Part shown: one piece after another, positions 32,783 through 45,930 of the stretch
How positions within the stretch are numbered: position 1 is the first letter of the stretch
Layout: every line of letters begins with the position of its first letter
Assembly (NCBI GenBank): GCA_037074705.1
Contig: CM073590.1
Span: 52,231,895-52,295,894 of the forward strand
Length of the DNA: 64,000 nt
Direction: 5' to 3'
Origin: Zhengitettix transpicula
Lineage: Eukaryota > Arthropoda > Insecta > Orthoptera > Tetrigidae
Translations under genes and position numbers: made by a program
The notes under the pieces: model-generated
What the model was told of the DNA's origin: nothing
Database searches by the model: none
Seen by the model: only the letters and a program-made list of their open reading frames with translations

Positions 32783-33403
32783 TCTGACCATCTTGTTAGA
32801 CAGAAGCGTACTATTGTTTATAACTTGGTTTTCAAAGCTGCAGTATAATCCAATTCTGACCATCATTTTGAAAATTTCAAAAATATATTACTGGCCAACC
32901 ACTACCCAATTGAATTTATTTCTAAGTACATACGCATTAGATACCTAAAACATAATTTCGCACTCAATCAGAACAATATTGTAAGGAAAAATACATACCG
33001 TGACTTTACTTTTTTGTTATATTATATTATTTACTACAATTATTTAATGAAATACAATTTCCTGTAATTATTCAGTCTAAATCTTCATTTTATCAAAGGA
33101 TGTAAAGAACCTATTAATAAGTTTTCCACTAATTGTTCTTATTGTGGATTTTGTTATATCGGACAAAGAAAAGAAACGTTAATTACAAGAATTGAATCTA
33201 TTTTTAAATTGTCAACTTGTAAACAGAATTCTACCACTAAGCGCATAAAATTTAATCACTGTTTAGATTTTTACAACACCTCTATTTTAGACATATTACC
33301 AAATTATTGTAAAATATTAATTTTTGAATTGTTGTATATTAAAAATCAACTTAATTATGTTAATATTATTTTATATAATATAGATAATATTTTTAAGTTA
33401 TAA
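32783..33403 (+). pseudogene. Penelope-like element C-terminus with GIY-YIG region
   Basis: The plus strand reads HLVRQKRTIVYNLVFKA, a stop, then NFKNILLANHYPIEFISKYI (about 32865-32925). After frame breaks comes CSYCGFCYIGQRKETLITRI (about 33140-33195) and LDILPNYCKILIFELLYI (about 33285-33350). The first part is the thumb region of Penelope-like reverse transcriptases; the CxxCxxxYIGQ block is the start of their GIY-YIG endonuclease, which nicks DNA to prime reverse transcription. The frame is broken by stops and shifts, and the reverse transcriptase palm is absent. Confidence 0.72.
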
Positions 33404-34870
33404 GATGTTTTACCTTAAGTTTGGCTCTTATATATACATATCTTTGATTTTATTTTCCTATGTTTAATTTCGTGTTAAGATTTTCGCCGTTAGAAAATTA
33501 CGTCAATCCGCGTAAAAACGTATTGAAGATTCAAATTTAATGTTTTTAGTTATTGTTTCTCTATTTAATGTTTGTATAAAGGTCAGATTTAGAAGTATTG
33601 TGTTTTAATAGACTTTAATATCTATGTTAAATTGTAAATATATTTCAGATTGATAGACAACCTCGTAAATAAAAGAATAATTAGTGTGAACTACGAGGTA
33701 AGTACACAAATATTAACTATTTCCGTAAAAACATTGAACTTTAAAATATATTATAAAATATGATTAAATTATTATTTTATCTAGTTAATATAACACAGTG
33801 ATTTATTATGCCCACGATCGAACTATTTTTTTAAAATACTTGCATAAAGTTTATCTGCTGCAATCGTTATTAAAAAATCTATTAAAATATAATTTTAAAC
33901 GCCGCTTGTAACACGCGTACGTCGTCCGTCTACTTCAGTCAAATAGCTTAGAATAACAGTGTAACATTAACTATCGTGCAAGAAAGCCAGTTCATATCCT
34001 GAAGTCATAAATGAGGAAATTTCACGAAGCCTGTGACCATGTGAAATAATCTGAGACGTGATATAGACGGCTTACGCTTACCCTCCCTCCCATCTAGGGC
34101 AGATGATGCGGGATTAAGACTGACTCAGCAGTCAATAGCACCTATCAGGCCTGCGTTCCGGAGATGGGGAACATATAAATACTCCGTATTATATTTCAGC
34201 TTACATTAAGTATTAACCAGAACTTTACAAACTGTTTAATAAAAGAATGTCATTAAGTTTGTGATAAGTTCAATAGATATTTCTGTTTATAAAGATTGGT
34301 GAGTTAGTATTTAGAAATGTAATAAAGATTGAAAGATAAATGAATGAAGAGATTAAAATATTATACGTTAAAATGTTGAAATTCCAAAGACAAATTTGTA
34401 TGGTATTTAAAAAATAAAATGCAGAACTTCTTTTCTCACGCGGTGAGGTCGAGTAAATCACCATAATTTCGTCGACGTACGTACTTTATCAAATAAAGGT
34501 TTTATTGAATAAATTATAAATATTCACCCCAATAATTTTTTACAAAAGTCAATGATTATTCATATTAATATATATTTCCCGAAACTTTTTATACCGCAGA
34601 GATAAATACTGGTACAAGGTTTCCTGTACCAGTTATGGTTTTGTTATGTCACGATGACCATTTAAGACTTATGAAAAGTAATAAAACATTGCGTATTTTT
34701 ATTAGAAATGAATGAATCTCGCTAATTATATAGGTCCATAGGTTATAAAAAATTCGTATACGAAAAAGTTTTGAGACCCTTAGAATTCAATCCATATTGA
34801 AAATTATAGGAACAAGATTCAAGCTTCGTAGCAGCTAATGAACAAGGTTGCAGGGAAATTGTGGAAATAC
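33404..34870. other. AT-rich, nothing supported
   Basis: Only short AT-driven frames. A small GC-richer patch near 34070-34180 is unassigned. Confidence 0.45.
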
Positions 34871-35090
34871 TTCATGGACACCCTAGAGGGGTCTACACCT
34901 CTTGGGTAGTGTGAGACTCTTACTGATTAAACCCACGAACCCTTTCCAATCGACTTGGTTCCGCCCCGGAACCCCGTTAGCATTACTTCAGGGCGGAGTC
35001 GAATCTGTTTATGCCTCGAGGCTTTTACGTTTGGAGTCAGTTGGTGAGTTATCGCCAAAGGCTTTCTTTGATTATTTTATGGTTGTGTAA
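34871..35090. other. GC-richer unassigned segment
   Basis: A 62-codon plus-strand frame (34902-35090) in a patch with higher GC than its flanks. It resembles a repeat more than a gene, but no second copy is in the window. Confidence 0.25.
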
Positions 35091-38000
35091 TACAAATACA
35101 AGCATAACTAATATCTTGACGATGGAAAATGATAACTAGTAGACAAACGGATATTTATTAGAATTCAGTAGAAAAATTCTGACAGAAGTATCTGGCACAA
35201 ACTAGAGAATTGTATTTTTATAACAACAGTTATAATACCAAAAATTATGAGAATAATACGTAACTTAATCAGAAGGTAGTAAGAATCAAAATTTTAATAC
35301 AATGACAGCTTATGGACAATTTATTAATACGAGTTTTTCTGCTGGATTATTTCCGGAACCTCTTGTAATAAAATTTTACAACTTTTCAAAACAGACCCAT
35401 CTTTGGACCGAACAGTTTCTCCGTATATTATCAAAAAATAGGCCATTCATAATGTAATAGTATGTTTCCATGAATTAATATATCACATTTCCACAAAAGC
35501 ATAGTTTCTCTAAAATAAAATCTACGATTTTGTTTAATGAATTTTCAGACTTCTTGATAATGAATTGAAATTAACGGGGATATTCACGGATTTCTCTATA
35601 ATATTTTATCTAGCTGAAAAATATATTTAGTTAATTAAAACGTATTGTTAACGCATTATCGTTATTAAAATTATTTATAATGGGTAACATGTTTCGCGAG
35701 GAAATAAAAGTGTCGAAACTGGGACTTAAAGTTTCTCAATCCAATATTAACTACTCCGTGAAAGCCGCTGTTATTTATTAAAGAATGTGGTGCTTACTAC
35801 TCAATTATTTTCTTAATTGGTACGTAAACAGTTGATTTAAACTACCATTCCCCACAGAAGTATTGAAATTCTGGCATTATTAAGAATTGTAACACTAAAT
35901 ATTTGTACTTTGTTTATATTTTTCTTCCGGAGGCCGTCGTAGTAGGCCAAGGTCCTTAATGGTAGTAAGAATAAAGTTATATTATTCTTATTTCCTCCTG
36001 ACCTGCCGTAAACTCATCATTTGTCTGACGATCACAGCAGTGATCTTTTTTTATTAAAAAATTTAAAATTAATTATAATTCTATAAGCTAATATGCTTAT
36101 ATAGGAATTAGAATAAAATTTCATCAGTGGCACGATGAGAACCCCTCGATCAAGGATACCCGTAAGACATATTTCAGGTCTACCGACAGGCGTCTTTTCA
36201 GTCTTTTGGTGGCTTACCAGTCGCGAAATGAATCAAAATAGTATATTTATAGTCGTGATTTAGGTATTATAACTTACAATTACTCGTCTGTATATTTTTA
36301 AGTCCGTAAGAAGTTTATAAGTATTATAATGTAGAGTACACTAGCAGTATAAATTAATTCAATGCTCGGTTCCCAGGTATTCACAGTAAGAAAAACAGAC
36401 CAAGCTCGGAATCCCTTTGTGCGGATTAAAATATTGCCAGTGCCAGGTCTAACCTAACCTTTAATTACAGGATTTAAGGATGGTCAAACAAGCCGTTGCA
36501 CCAGATTGGCACAATTCCGGCCGACAAACAATTTGAACATATGAACAGTTTAGTGGATAACTAAAACATTGAGATGATTCCTATTGGATAAAAACTGTAT
36601 AATCCAAATCCCTGTGGTGGAAATTTCTACAAATCGAGGTACAGGGAATTTTCATAGCAATCAGGAGTCAGTGAATAAGTTGATTTTGGAGATTTATTTA
36701 GATAGTTTTTGGTTTTGAGATGGTATACGTCTGTTTGTAGGATTAAGTAAGTTTTTGAGGAATTTATGAAGAAGTGGAACTTTGGAGATTTAGTTTTGGC
36801 GAAGTTAGTTTAGATAAATTAAAGAGAATTTTGCACTCTTCTTCTGACGAGAACCTGTGGGCCAACTCGGTGAACATTTTCCAAGAAAGGCGAGGCATTT
36901 CAGAGTCAGGCCGAGCCACCTGAGAAGTCTACCGACCTTCCAGACCTCCAAGTGGTAATGTACCAGAAGTTAGTCCAATAAGAGTCAGACTATGAAAGCC
37001 ATATCACCACCGTGGTTTGTTATTGTTTTTTTTTTGTAAAATACCAGTGGCTTTTTATATTGATAATAAGAGCAGGAAGTTAATGTACTTTTTGTGTTAA
37101 TAAAATATAAATGAGTAATTATTGTAATTAATTTCACCCTGAAATGCAATTAAATATTTTCATAGATAAATAATCATAAATTCAAATATCTTAAAAATAT
37201 TAATAATAAAATATATTTTTTATTTTTGGATTTATTTATTTTATGTTTTGCGTATTGTTCGTATACCTATGTGTCTGTGTGGATATGGTTTCACAATTGA
37301 GTATACGTAATTACTGTATTTTATTATCTGTATATTGTAATTGTGCTCTGACTTGTTCTATTTTCGCAGTAACTGACTGATGTAAAACTAAAATATCTAC
37401 TGTTACCAAGTATTATTTATAATGGAGAAGTAATGCATTTTACTCCATGAAGACATATGTTACAGTTTCACACTGTAACAAGGAGTTGGTCATTACAAAA
37501 ATTACGCTACTTTAGTCACACTTGCAGTGGAACTCTGAGACGCCTTTACCTGCGAATAGCGATTTTTCCAGCTACTAGACGCAAGTATTCCATGAATCTT
37601 TACGACAAGGTCTGACGTCGTTCCCTCGGAAGATCTATCTTGCCGCTCAGATTGCTGATTGCGTTTATTCTTTGAGCCCTACGAACAACTGCGCTCTTCA
37701 ACTTGGAAATCTTCTCCAGATGTTTGTTCGGAGATTCTGAACTGACTACGGAAGTATATTGATTCACGTGTAACAGTATTGCATTCGCAAGTCTCGACAT
37801 CTGCTCCAACTTTTCTGCGTAATATCCGTTCCACTTTCAATATATTTTCTTTATGAGTGCTTTTATGATTACAATATTTAGGCTGCAATCATTAAATAAC
37901 CATTAAAATATTTCGCGAAATTAAAATTCCTATTTTTTAAAAAATTCATAAGATATCTAACGTTGTATAATACTATAACATTATTCATATGTCAATTTAA

Positions 38001-39459
38001 GTACTGAAATAAACAATAGATTTCACTGACACGTTTTTTGTTAACAAAATAGTAGTTGTTGTGGTTCCATCCAAATTCCTAGGATATTATTACTTAATAC
38101 CCGTATGTAATGAAATCATACGCAAATAACAAGCAGTGGAATGCATATAATAATATTCACTGTGGCAGAAGCGTGATGTCAACGGATCATACTGCTATCG
38201 GTAGTTAATATGATCACTATTTAAAGTTAATAGTCAGTAAATTATACTAATTACTAATTCCACTAGTCCCCGTATTTAAAAACTGTATACGACGCTACAT
38301 GAAATTTTAAATATTACATTAAACACAATGTTACACGCCTCGCGCTTCACTGAACTCACAAATATACACTAGTCTAAATAAATAACATAAACAAGATAAG
38401 TTGGAATGCAATACAATATAATATTATAAAGTATATTTCAAAAATTATACAAATAAAATGCGCACAGCGCACAATTGTTAACATGTATAGAATACGTACA
38501 CATAAAAATACCATTTAGAATAAACAAATCTAAACATAATTAATTACTATTACCGAAAATTTTTATCATGACCAGCTAGTTAATACATGAATCAAACTAA
38601 TAAAAATGCAGGAAAATGATTATTAATGGATTTTAATAATCAAAGCACACATCGACTACACTTAGTGTAATACATATTTAGAAACAAACACAAAAATTAA
38701 ATTCAAGTGAAAAATATCTCAAATATTAATGATAATCATCGCCTTTCTAATAATTCAGATTTAGATTTATTTATCTAATACATTAGACCATTTCTGAGTC
38801 AAATAGCGATGTTTTCATTTGAACTATTGTTAGTAATAATAAATATAAATTCCTAATCTGAAAAATTTGATAAAAGAGTGAGGGATACTGCTCCGTATGT
38901 TGTCATCAGTTATTACATTTTTGTACAGGGAAGCATTTCCAGAGATGGAGTGTTATGGAGATCGAGGAAGCAGTTTAGTATTGTGGAGAGGACGAATTTT
39001 TTAGTTGGTTTTTGAGAAAAGAGAATTATTAGACAACGTGACAGGACAGAAATTAGAAAAAATAGTTATAAATGAGTGGAGTTGAAAGTAAGTTATCGCT
39101 AGTCACACAACGAGAGTGAAATACTGTTACTAGATAAATGTAAACTTTGGTTGATATAGACTCAGTAGATAGTGTCTAGACATCCTGAAAAGTTTTAGCC
39201 AGACTTGTGTGAAACAACAGTGACTTTTTGTCTGCGATGGAACGAGGTTCAGTACCCGCAGAGAAAAATGTATTAGAGTATCAAGTGACAGTTAAAAATT
39301 TAGAAATATATAATTGACAGAAACTTGTGCCATTCTAGTATAAGTGCCACTATATATCGATAATTAATTGTTAAAAAGTAAATTGTAACACATTTTATTA
39401 AATTATATGAATAAAATATAAATTTTAAACAAAAATATTAGAATAACAAGGATTTTTAT
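35091..39459. other. Long AT-rich stretch
   Basis: No recognisable gene. A GC-richer patch at 36360-36970 (with CTAACCTAACCT near 36448) and two overlapping minus-strand frames at 37600-37888 are unassigned. Confidence 0.45.
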
Positions 39460-40688
39460 GTTTCTTAATAGTGCGTAAAAAGTAAGACCAAGTAATGAAA
39501 AAAGCGAGTAATTAATGGGAAGTGATAATTGATCGGACTGGAGGTTGGATCCTGATTGTCGTGCGTGCAGATAAAATTAAAAGGGGAATTTTTAAATGTA
39601 TTGTAATGAAATTAATAAGTTTTCGATCAATTTTATTGGAGTAATTAACTATAATTGGAATCTATTGAATTTAAAATGATTTAACACTTTTATGGGCACA
39701 CAATAGCAAATCACAAACTTTACACTTGTAATCTTTTTATCTCCACAAATAATATATTTATAACTTTCTTGTAAATAATGTTCCTTAAAAGGTTGTTAAA
39801 AAATATGTAGTGATTTACAATCAGAAAAATATCAGTTCAGCTCGGATTCAATCGGTATGTAAAAGTACACTTTCTTTTCAGGGATTTAAGTTGGAATTGG
39901 CAAATAAATATTGAAATTGAATTCTTCCGCGTTAAAATCTCGTGATACAACTTCATACGGAAAGGATAAATGGCGCTCTATTAGGTTTTAGTGCTGTTTT
40001 CTCCCGTTTCTGTATACTGGTGTATTGCTATTCCCTTAGCTAGCGGAACTGGCTCACTGCAGCGATGAATAAGCTGGACGGCTGCATAGCATCGGTCTCA
40101 TGGATTGACCACTGGCTAAGGCTTCGGCCTCCGGAATTGATTGGTGGCTCGTACGAAGATCTCTCGTGCCGGCGTACTGGTGTCTTCAAACTGCGGTGCT
40201 GGTAGGTTCGCTACGTCAAGCCACGTCAATGGCGCGGCGTCGTAATTCCGCGTGATGTCCGGAGAAGTTTTCCCGAAGTCGGGATGGTCCGGGCTGATGA
40301 CGACGGCACGTCTCTCTGCGGTGATTGCAGCAGTCCACTGCCTGGCAATCTGTAGTACTCAAAAAGGTTGCATAAGAAACAAAATAGTGTCCAAGTGCCG
40401 AAAAGTACTGAAAATATTCATAGTTCAGAAAAAGACGGAATTTATTCAAAGTCCAAATATTCAGAGATCAGAGTGACGTGAAGATTCTCCGGTGAAAACA
40501 CAAACCCGCATGCTTATTTTTCCCTCTTTCAGATCTCCTTTTATAGTTTTTCAGCCATATTTCCAGAAGTTTATCTGCACGCACGACAATCAGGATCCAC
40601 ACTCAAGTCCCATCAAGTATCACTTCACAATAATTGCTCGCTTTTTTCATTACTTCGCCTTACTTTTTACACACTATTAAGAAACATC
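39460..40688. mobile_element. Inverted-repeat structure with LTR-like signals
   Basis: About 112-bp arms (39460-39575 and, reversed, 40576-40688) share TGTTTCTTAATAGTG, AAGTAATGAAAAAAGCGAG and GGATCCTGATTGTCGTGCGT. On the minus strand the right arm leads into TATAAAAGG (40545-40537) and, about 100 bp on, AATAAA (about 40440). The unit may end at TACTACA (about 40358), so it looks like the U3-R-U5 of an LTR. The left arm would then be a truncated U3 in opposite orientation. Alternatively the whole is a foldback transposon of about 1.2 kb. Confidence 0.6.
40115..40360 (-). CDS. Unclassified short frame after an LTR-like end
   Basis: After the putative LTR end, the minus strand stays open for about 80 codons (LQIARQWTAAITAERRAVV ... 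SPDHPDFGKTSPDITRN ... ending at the stop at 40115). It is GC-rich against an AT-rich background. It lacks an initiating ATG at its start, and the sequence before it (TTTTTGAGTACTACAG) would also serve as a splice acceptor. It may be a gag-like remnant or an exon; I do not recognise a domain. Confidence 0.25.
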
Positions 40689-40993
40689 ATCTTATTTTTA
40701 AACATTATTGCCTTGATAGTCAGTTTCCTAGCTTCTACAGTGAATTTAAAGAACTGAATACTATTATAATTAAAGGAATACATGAAATAAATTAATGATT
40801 TTTTTACAAACACAATTATTTATTGAAAACAAATTAATCAAATTGTTTGAAGGAGTTTAAATGCATATAACTGTTTAAAATTTCTTAAGGTAGCTTCGAA
40901 AATTAACTCATTTCATTCTTCTAAAAGCAATAATAATTAAAATATTCAAAGCAAAGTTTGAAATGGAATTGAATTCATTACAATATTTACACA

Positions 40994-41690
40994 TCTTATG
41001 ATATATAAAAGTGGATGTATGTTTGTTTTACATACAAATTTAAATACTTCGAACAATTTTAACTAAACTTCATACATGTTACGATTCAAGAAAAACTCCA
41101 CTACCAATCCTATGGGTGGGGTGAAAGGAGGATGAAATTTATAAAAGACCGATCATAGAATCGCTGAAACTAATAGTGTCACTCTCGACGTAGATAGTGT
41201 TAAGCTTCAGTTCCTAACGACATGGGAAGGGGTGCACTAGGAAATGACTTGACTGGCATAAAAAAATGGTAATAAAACAACCGATATTGGTGGCAATGAT
41301 TATAATAATCGCCATTACGGTTACATTAAACTTTAGCTTCTTCAGTAAGTGGTGAGAGCAAGAGTGGTTTAGTCATAAATTGTTCGAAATTGTACGAAAT
41401 ATGTGTTTAATTCGGAATTTTAGGTATATCTTAATTAGTTTGTTTTATTCATCATAAGAATTTTACCGCTATCGGGTGTGGAGGATTAAATTGTCCAAAG
41501 TGGTCCATATTAGGTTCGAATCCATCATTTTCAGTGTATTTGAGATGATCAGTGGCACTTTCCATGCTAGTTGTCACGAGTACAGTTTCAGAGGTGAAAA
41601 TAGTTAATTATAAAATATTTGAAATGACCTGTGATTCGTGTCGAATTAATTCATTTTACGGTCGAAATAAATAACCGGGCACTCAACTAG
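40994..41690 (+). mobile_element. Non-autonomous Helitron-like element
   Basis: The start TCTTATGATATATAAAAGTG resembles the TC-plus-TATATAAAA starts of insect Helitrons. The end is CCGGGCACTCAACTAG, a 3' CTAG terminus followed by T, with A before the start, so insertion between A and T without target duplication. The 5' half of the usual 3' hairpin has been lost. No Rep/helicase coding. Confidence 0.5.
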
Positions 41691-44600
41691 TATATAATAA
41701 AAATGCGTTGCTGCGCTATCTTTATTTCTCTTTTTGTTTATTTGCACTTTCTCACGGTGCCATATATACATAAGAGCTGGTACATAAGTGACGTTTCTGT
41801 CTGCACTTGCCTCTATATACCTCATTGTACTTTGTGAGTTTCTTTTTGAGGAATTGTCTCTAAGAAAGGTTTCTATAAAAATTCCATGGTGGAATGAATT
41901 ACGCATGTCACGTGCGTATACGCCGTAATGAAGTATGTATGGTGGCGTCGTAAGATGACAGCTGATGTCGCCTCGCCACGCACACATGCAAACTTATGAA
42001 TTCATGGACGCGTGGCGCCCCCCCGAGGCCTCGTCCACTGTATCCTTAATGGCGCTACAACGCCGCCCCTTAAAGCGGACGTCCCGCCGGGCTGAGATGA
42101 CGCTCCCACTAATTTTATCAACCAATATCGTTTGGGTACGCAAGAAGATGTAACATTATTTAACAATTCGCACGATAAGAATTTTTCTTTACATTAATCT
42201 ATATTCTTCATTATTAATTCAAGCAAAGGTTTCAATGCCTCAATACTGCGAAATTTGACAGGTTCAGTAGGAGGAACTTTCTCCGTTAGATTGATTGCAC
42301 AAATGCGTAATTCAGAAATGCATTAATATCAAACGACAGACTTAGATAAAATTTTCCAGTGTGGGCTTAAATAAGAACGCACAATCTCCAGTTACGATGA
42401 GTGATGCGTAGATAAGACATTGGCACAGTCTGAATTATTAAGCGACGAATAAGCATAAAGTCTTCAAGCGTTAATGTGAAAAGTATGACTGATACAGAAT
42501 CAGAATTAACTAGAAAAGAACAAGTTCAGGTAAGTGGAGACTTATTATAGCGAATTTCCATAAATCAACCTATTGGATAAATTGGGCTTTTGTGGTTTAT
42601 TTTATTCGCGTAGATGTCTGTACAGAATATCACTGCAGATTATTTGAATTTATAAATAATGCGACTATTTTTATTTACTGTTAGAAACGTAGACTTCCAT
42701 TTCTTTATTACTTACCTCCTTCATAAAATTGTAACTTTCATTTCTATTACCTACTTGGTTTATCTATATCATCTTAATTTAAATCTTTAACGATATTACA
42801 TTTAAATAGACAATTAATGATACAAGTTAGTAATAAAGTTTTAGTTGTATTTAAATAGTTCATTAATGACTAAAATTTGGGTATGCTTAAGAGAATATAA
42901 AGATGAAATTTTCAAACACAAGTCACGTATGAATGTCAAGCCTATTTGCAATACTACGTGGAAATGAAATGAAGCAAACTTAGGTTGATTCAAATGTGTA
43001 TCTCATACAGAAACCCAAACGAATAGAACTAAAACATCATACATTTGATATAAACGTTAATATCGGCAATCAGTTTTTCAATATTTAATTTATAAGACTA
43101 GAATTTTTTCAAGGCTTTTATATGAAAATTCAGTAATTTTCAACACATAAATTAAATATATAATTGCCTATCTGCGAGTCCGTTTGAAATTTTAAAGAAA
43201 CGAAGAAATTTATCGTGCTTCAGATACCGTTAGATTAGTATGTTTAATTGCACTTAATTCACAATTATGTTTTATTGTGGAAGAACTACCACAGAAGTAT
43301 CCAGTGGACGTAATTAAATGAAAAATAATTATGTAAATATCGACGAATAATAATCAGAAAAAGTCACGTTTAAAATCACGACTTATCAACGGACGTATTT
43401 TGTTCACATAAAACTTGTAAATCAAAAGAAGTAGATATTTTTTAAGTAATAACAATATGAAACACAATAACAACTTTCTAGGGTAACCTTTTCCATATTT
43501 TTCAATTACAAAATATGTATAAATAAAATGACAGTTGTAAAAAAAATTGTATCAGTATTTTTAAGAAAATAATAGTGTAAGAAATTTTCATTAACTATGC
43601 TATATTGAAAGCGTTTATAAAAGTTAGTCTAGTGTGTATAAATCTACATGTAATAAAGAATTGGTTACTTAATTTGTCACTGTTAAGCACTTTTAAAATT
43701 TACACGGCAGTACCTAAGGTTTTATTGATTTGCATCTCTTATTTCAATATACCAAAAACGTTATTACCATAAGAACTTTGTATTGTGAATCAAGATTATA
43801 TTGTTTATTAACCTATATTAAATTTATATACAATATATAATTACTTACCAAGATGTATTCAATTCAAATATAAATAAATTTAACACTTTCTTCGGGATGA
43901 TAAAAGTTTTATAAATCTGTACTGCTGATATAAAGATAAGCTGAATTAAAAAATAATACTACGATTTCAGTCAAATTGAAAATGTTTTACTTTGAGTATG
44001 CAACCATTTGTATTTTTTTACTCGCGTAAATTTATGAATGTGATCATTTTTGCTTGCTTCATCGTGACCCCGTATCGCAGATTTATTCGCTGCTGTGACA
44101 ATTGATTTTATGAGCTGCATTAAGGAAAAATTAATATTAATATATGTATGTAAGGTAAAAGTGATTGAAATAATTGATGTTGATTCAATAAGATTAAAGT
44201 GGTAATATAAAGTTACTGAAGATCTAATATTCAAAAACCTGGTAGTGGCGGCTCGTTATCGTTGCGAATGATAATAATTAAAATTGAAACTAGTCAAGAA
44301 TTTCCCACAAATTGGAAGGAAGAATGTAAGAAATGCGTCAGAATAATTGCTGCGGGTAGAATTTCTCCTTCTCTCCGTCTTGAATGTAAGGGAAGAGACG
44401 CAGCGAAAAAGTGAGGAGCTCCCGCTCAAAAGGAGTATTGATAAGGAATGAGCATTCCTCCTCCGTCGGAGTCATAAAGGAATGTGTATTCGTGGATAGC
44501 GAGGAGATAGCAGGTGCGATCGGCACTTGAGCTCAGCTAGTTTGTCGTATTGGCTGTGAGGGCGGGTCCGCCGGCCATTGTCGCTCTTATCTCTCACTCC

Positions 44601-45420
44601 ACGGAGGGGAATTTGCGTGCGTTATGCTAACTGAGGGGGTGTAACGTGCGACAATCGTATCTCGCGAATAACTTTCGTTCCAGCGACAGGAACAGCATTT
44701 CTACGCGGACGCTGAACGTTTCGTTTGAGCAAATCATTCAAATAGCACGTATAAATTCAGAGAGGCGTCAAGAAATAACTTGTGTTGCGTGGCAGTGCTC
44801 TTCCCCGGGTACTTACGTTTTAGTGAAAACATTATCTTATACGAGGGTAGTGTACAAAGCTATGAACAACATTTTTTATATAAATTTTGAATTATTAGTT
44901 TTAAAAAGGGAACAAATATATCTTCTTTCTTTACACTCAGCAACTCACTGATGTTACCAGCGCAATCATATTGCCTCAGACACGTGAATTTTCGTTCACT
45001 TTCGTACCGTCATCAAATTTATTGTTATGGACTTGGACTAGACGTTTCTCTACTTACGGAGAGCTAACAGGAGTACTAATTGTGGATAAACAACTTATGA
45101 AACTAAATATGACTGTAATGAGTCTCGTTGTGGTCGTTTTTGGATTTCCTCCATTGAACTCAATAAATAGATGTTGCAGTCAATAAATACTATAAGTGTG
45201 TAACAGTGTCTAAAATACACCAAAGTTTGGAATAAGTCGCAGTATAGCGTAGGCTGGTATCCGTGTTTAAAGAACCAAGACCAGATGTTCCAGAGTATAT
45301 GATCCGTCAGGTACTCTATTGGTTTATTTTGCTTGAAGGTATTTATAAAACGAAGATAGGTCCATATAAGAGATCTTTCTAAGAAGTACCATCTTTCAGC
45401 ACTCTGCTACAAAAAAATTG
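41691..45420. other. AT-rich with two GC-rich islands, no gene recognised
   Basis: 41960-42110 is a short CpG-rich island (a run of seven C, GCCGCCCC, CCGCCGGG). 44340-44830 is a second island with GGGCGGGTCCGCCGGCC at about 44561 and a 101-codon frame after it (44646-44951, plus), with no recognisable domain. Either could be a promoter. The rest is featureless. Confidence 0.35.
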
Positions 45421-45426
45421 GTAACA

Positions 45427-45930
45427 ATGGAAAAACGAATTTTGGACTTTTATTTAAAATGTAAACCACCGAAAGAAATAAAGGCTAGATGCAGAAGCCT
45501 CAGTGTTTCAAGCCGTTTATAAGGGCTTGAATGATCGATGCAAAAGTAATGAACAACGTTTCATAGGTTCACTTTAAGTTTCTTTGTCATAAATGGTCGT
45601 CAAAATTCACCACATGATTCTGAGCGATAGACGAGACAAATTGTGCACATTTGTGGATGTTATTATCATTTATCGTTGTTCCGTTAATTCATTTTAGCAT
45701 TAAAAGGCGCGTTTAAAAAATTATCGGTATGATAGGTGCCATATTAGACACCAGTAGATAGTAAACGCAAATGGGAATAAGGTTTGGTGCATTTTGGTCG
45801 AATGATGACTTGAAGAAACATGGATCCACAACTACACTCCAGTGTTAAAAAAAACCCTACATAAATAGGGTTCCTTGAGTTGGATAATGATTATTAATCA
45901 AGCCGGTCAAGTTGAGGTTAACCCCCCATT
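45427..45930 (+). pseudogene. Degraded mariner transposase
   Basis: Starts MEKRILDFYLKCKPPKEIKA at 45427. Further on it reads VKIHHMILSDRRDKL (about 45600-45645), matching the second helix-turn-helix of mariner transposases, and then EETWIHNYTPVLKK (about 45813-45855), the DETWxHHYTP catalytic block with the first Asp replaced by Glu. Stops and shifts are frequent. No terminal repeats are recognisable. It is a different and much older mariner than the one at 12821-14084. Confidence 0.72.

Noticed and set aside
36440..36460. CTAACCTAACCT as interstitial insect telomere repeat (TTAGG)n
   Set aside because: Only about two units; expected by chance in 64 kb of AT-rich DNA.
41505..41525. tRNA gene at GGTTCGAATCC
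   Set aside because: A lone box-B-like match with no box A or cloverleaf; no complete tRNA was found anywhere in the window.
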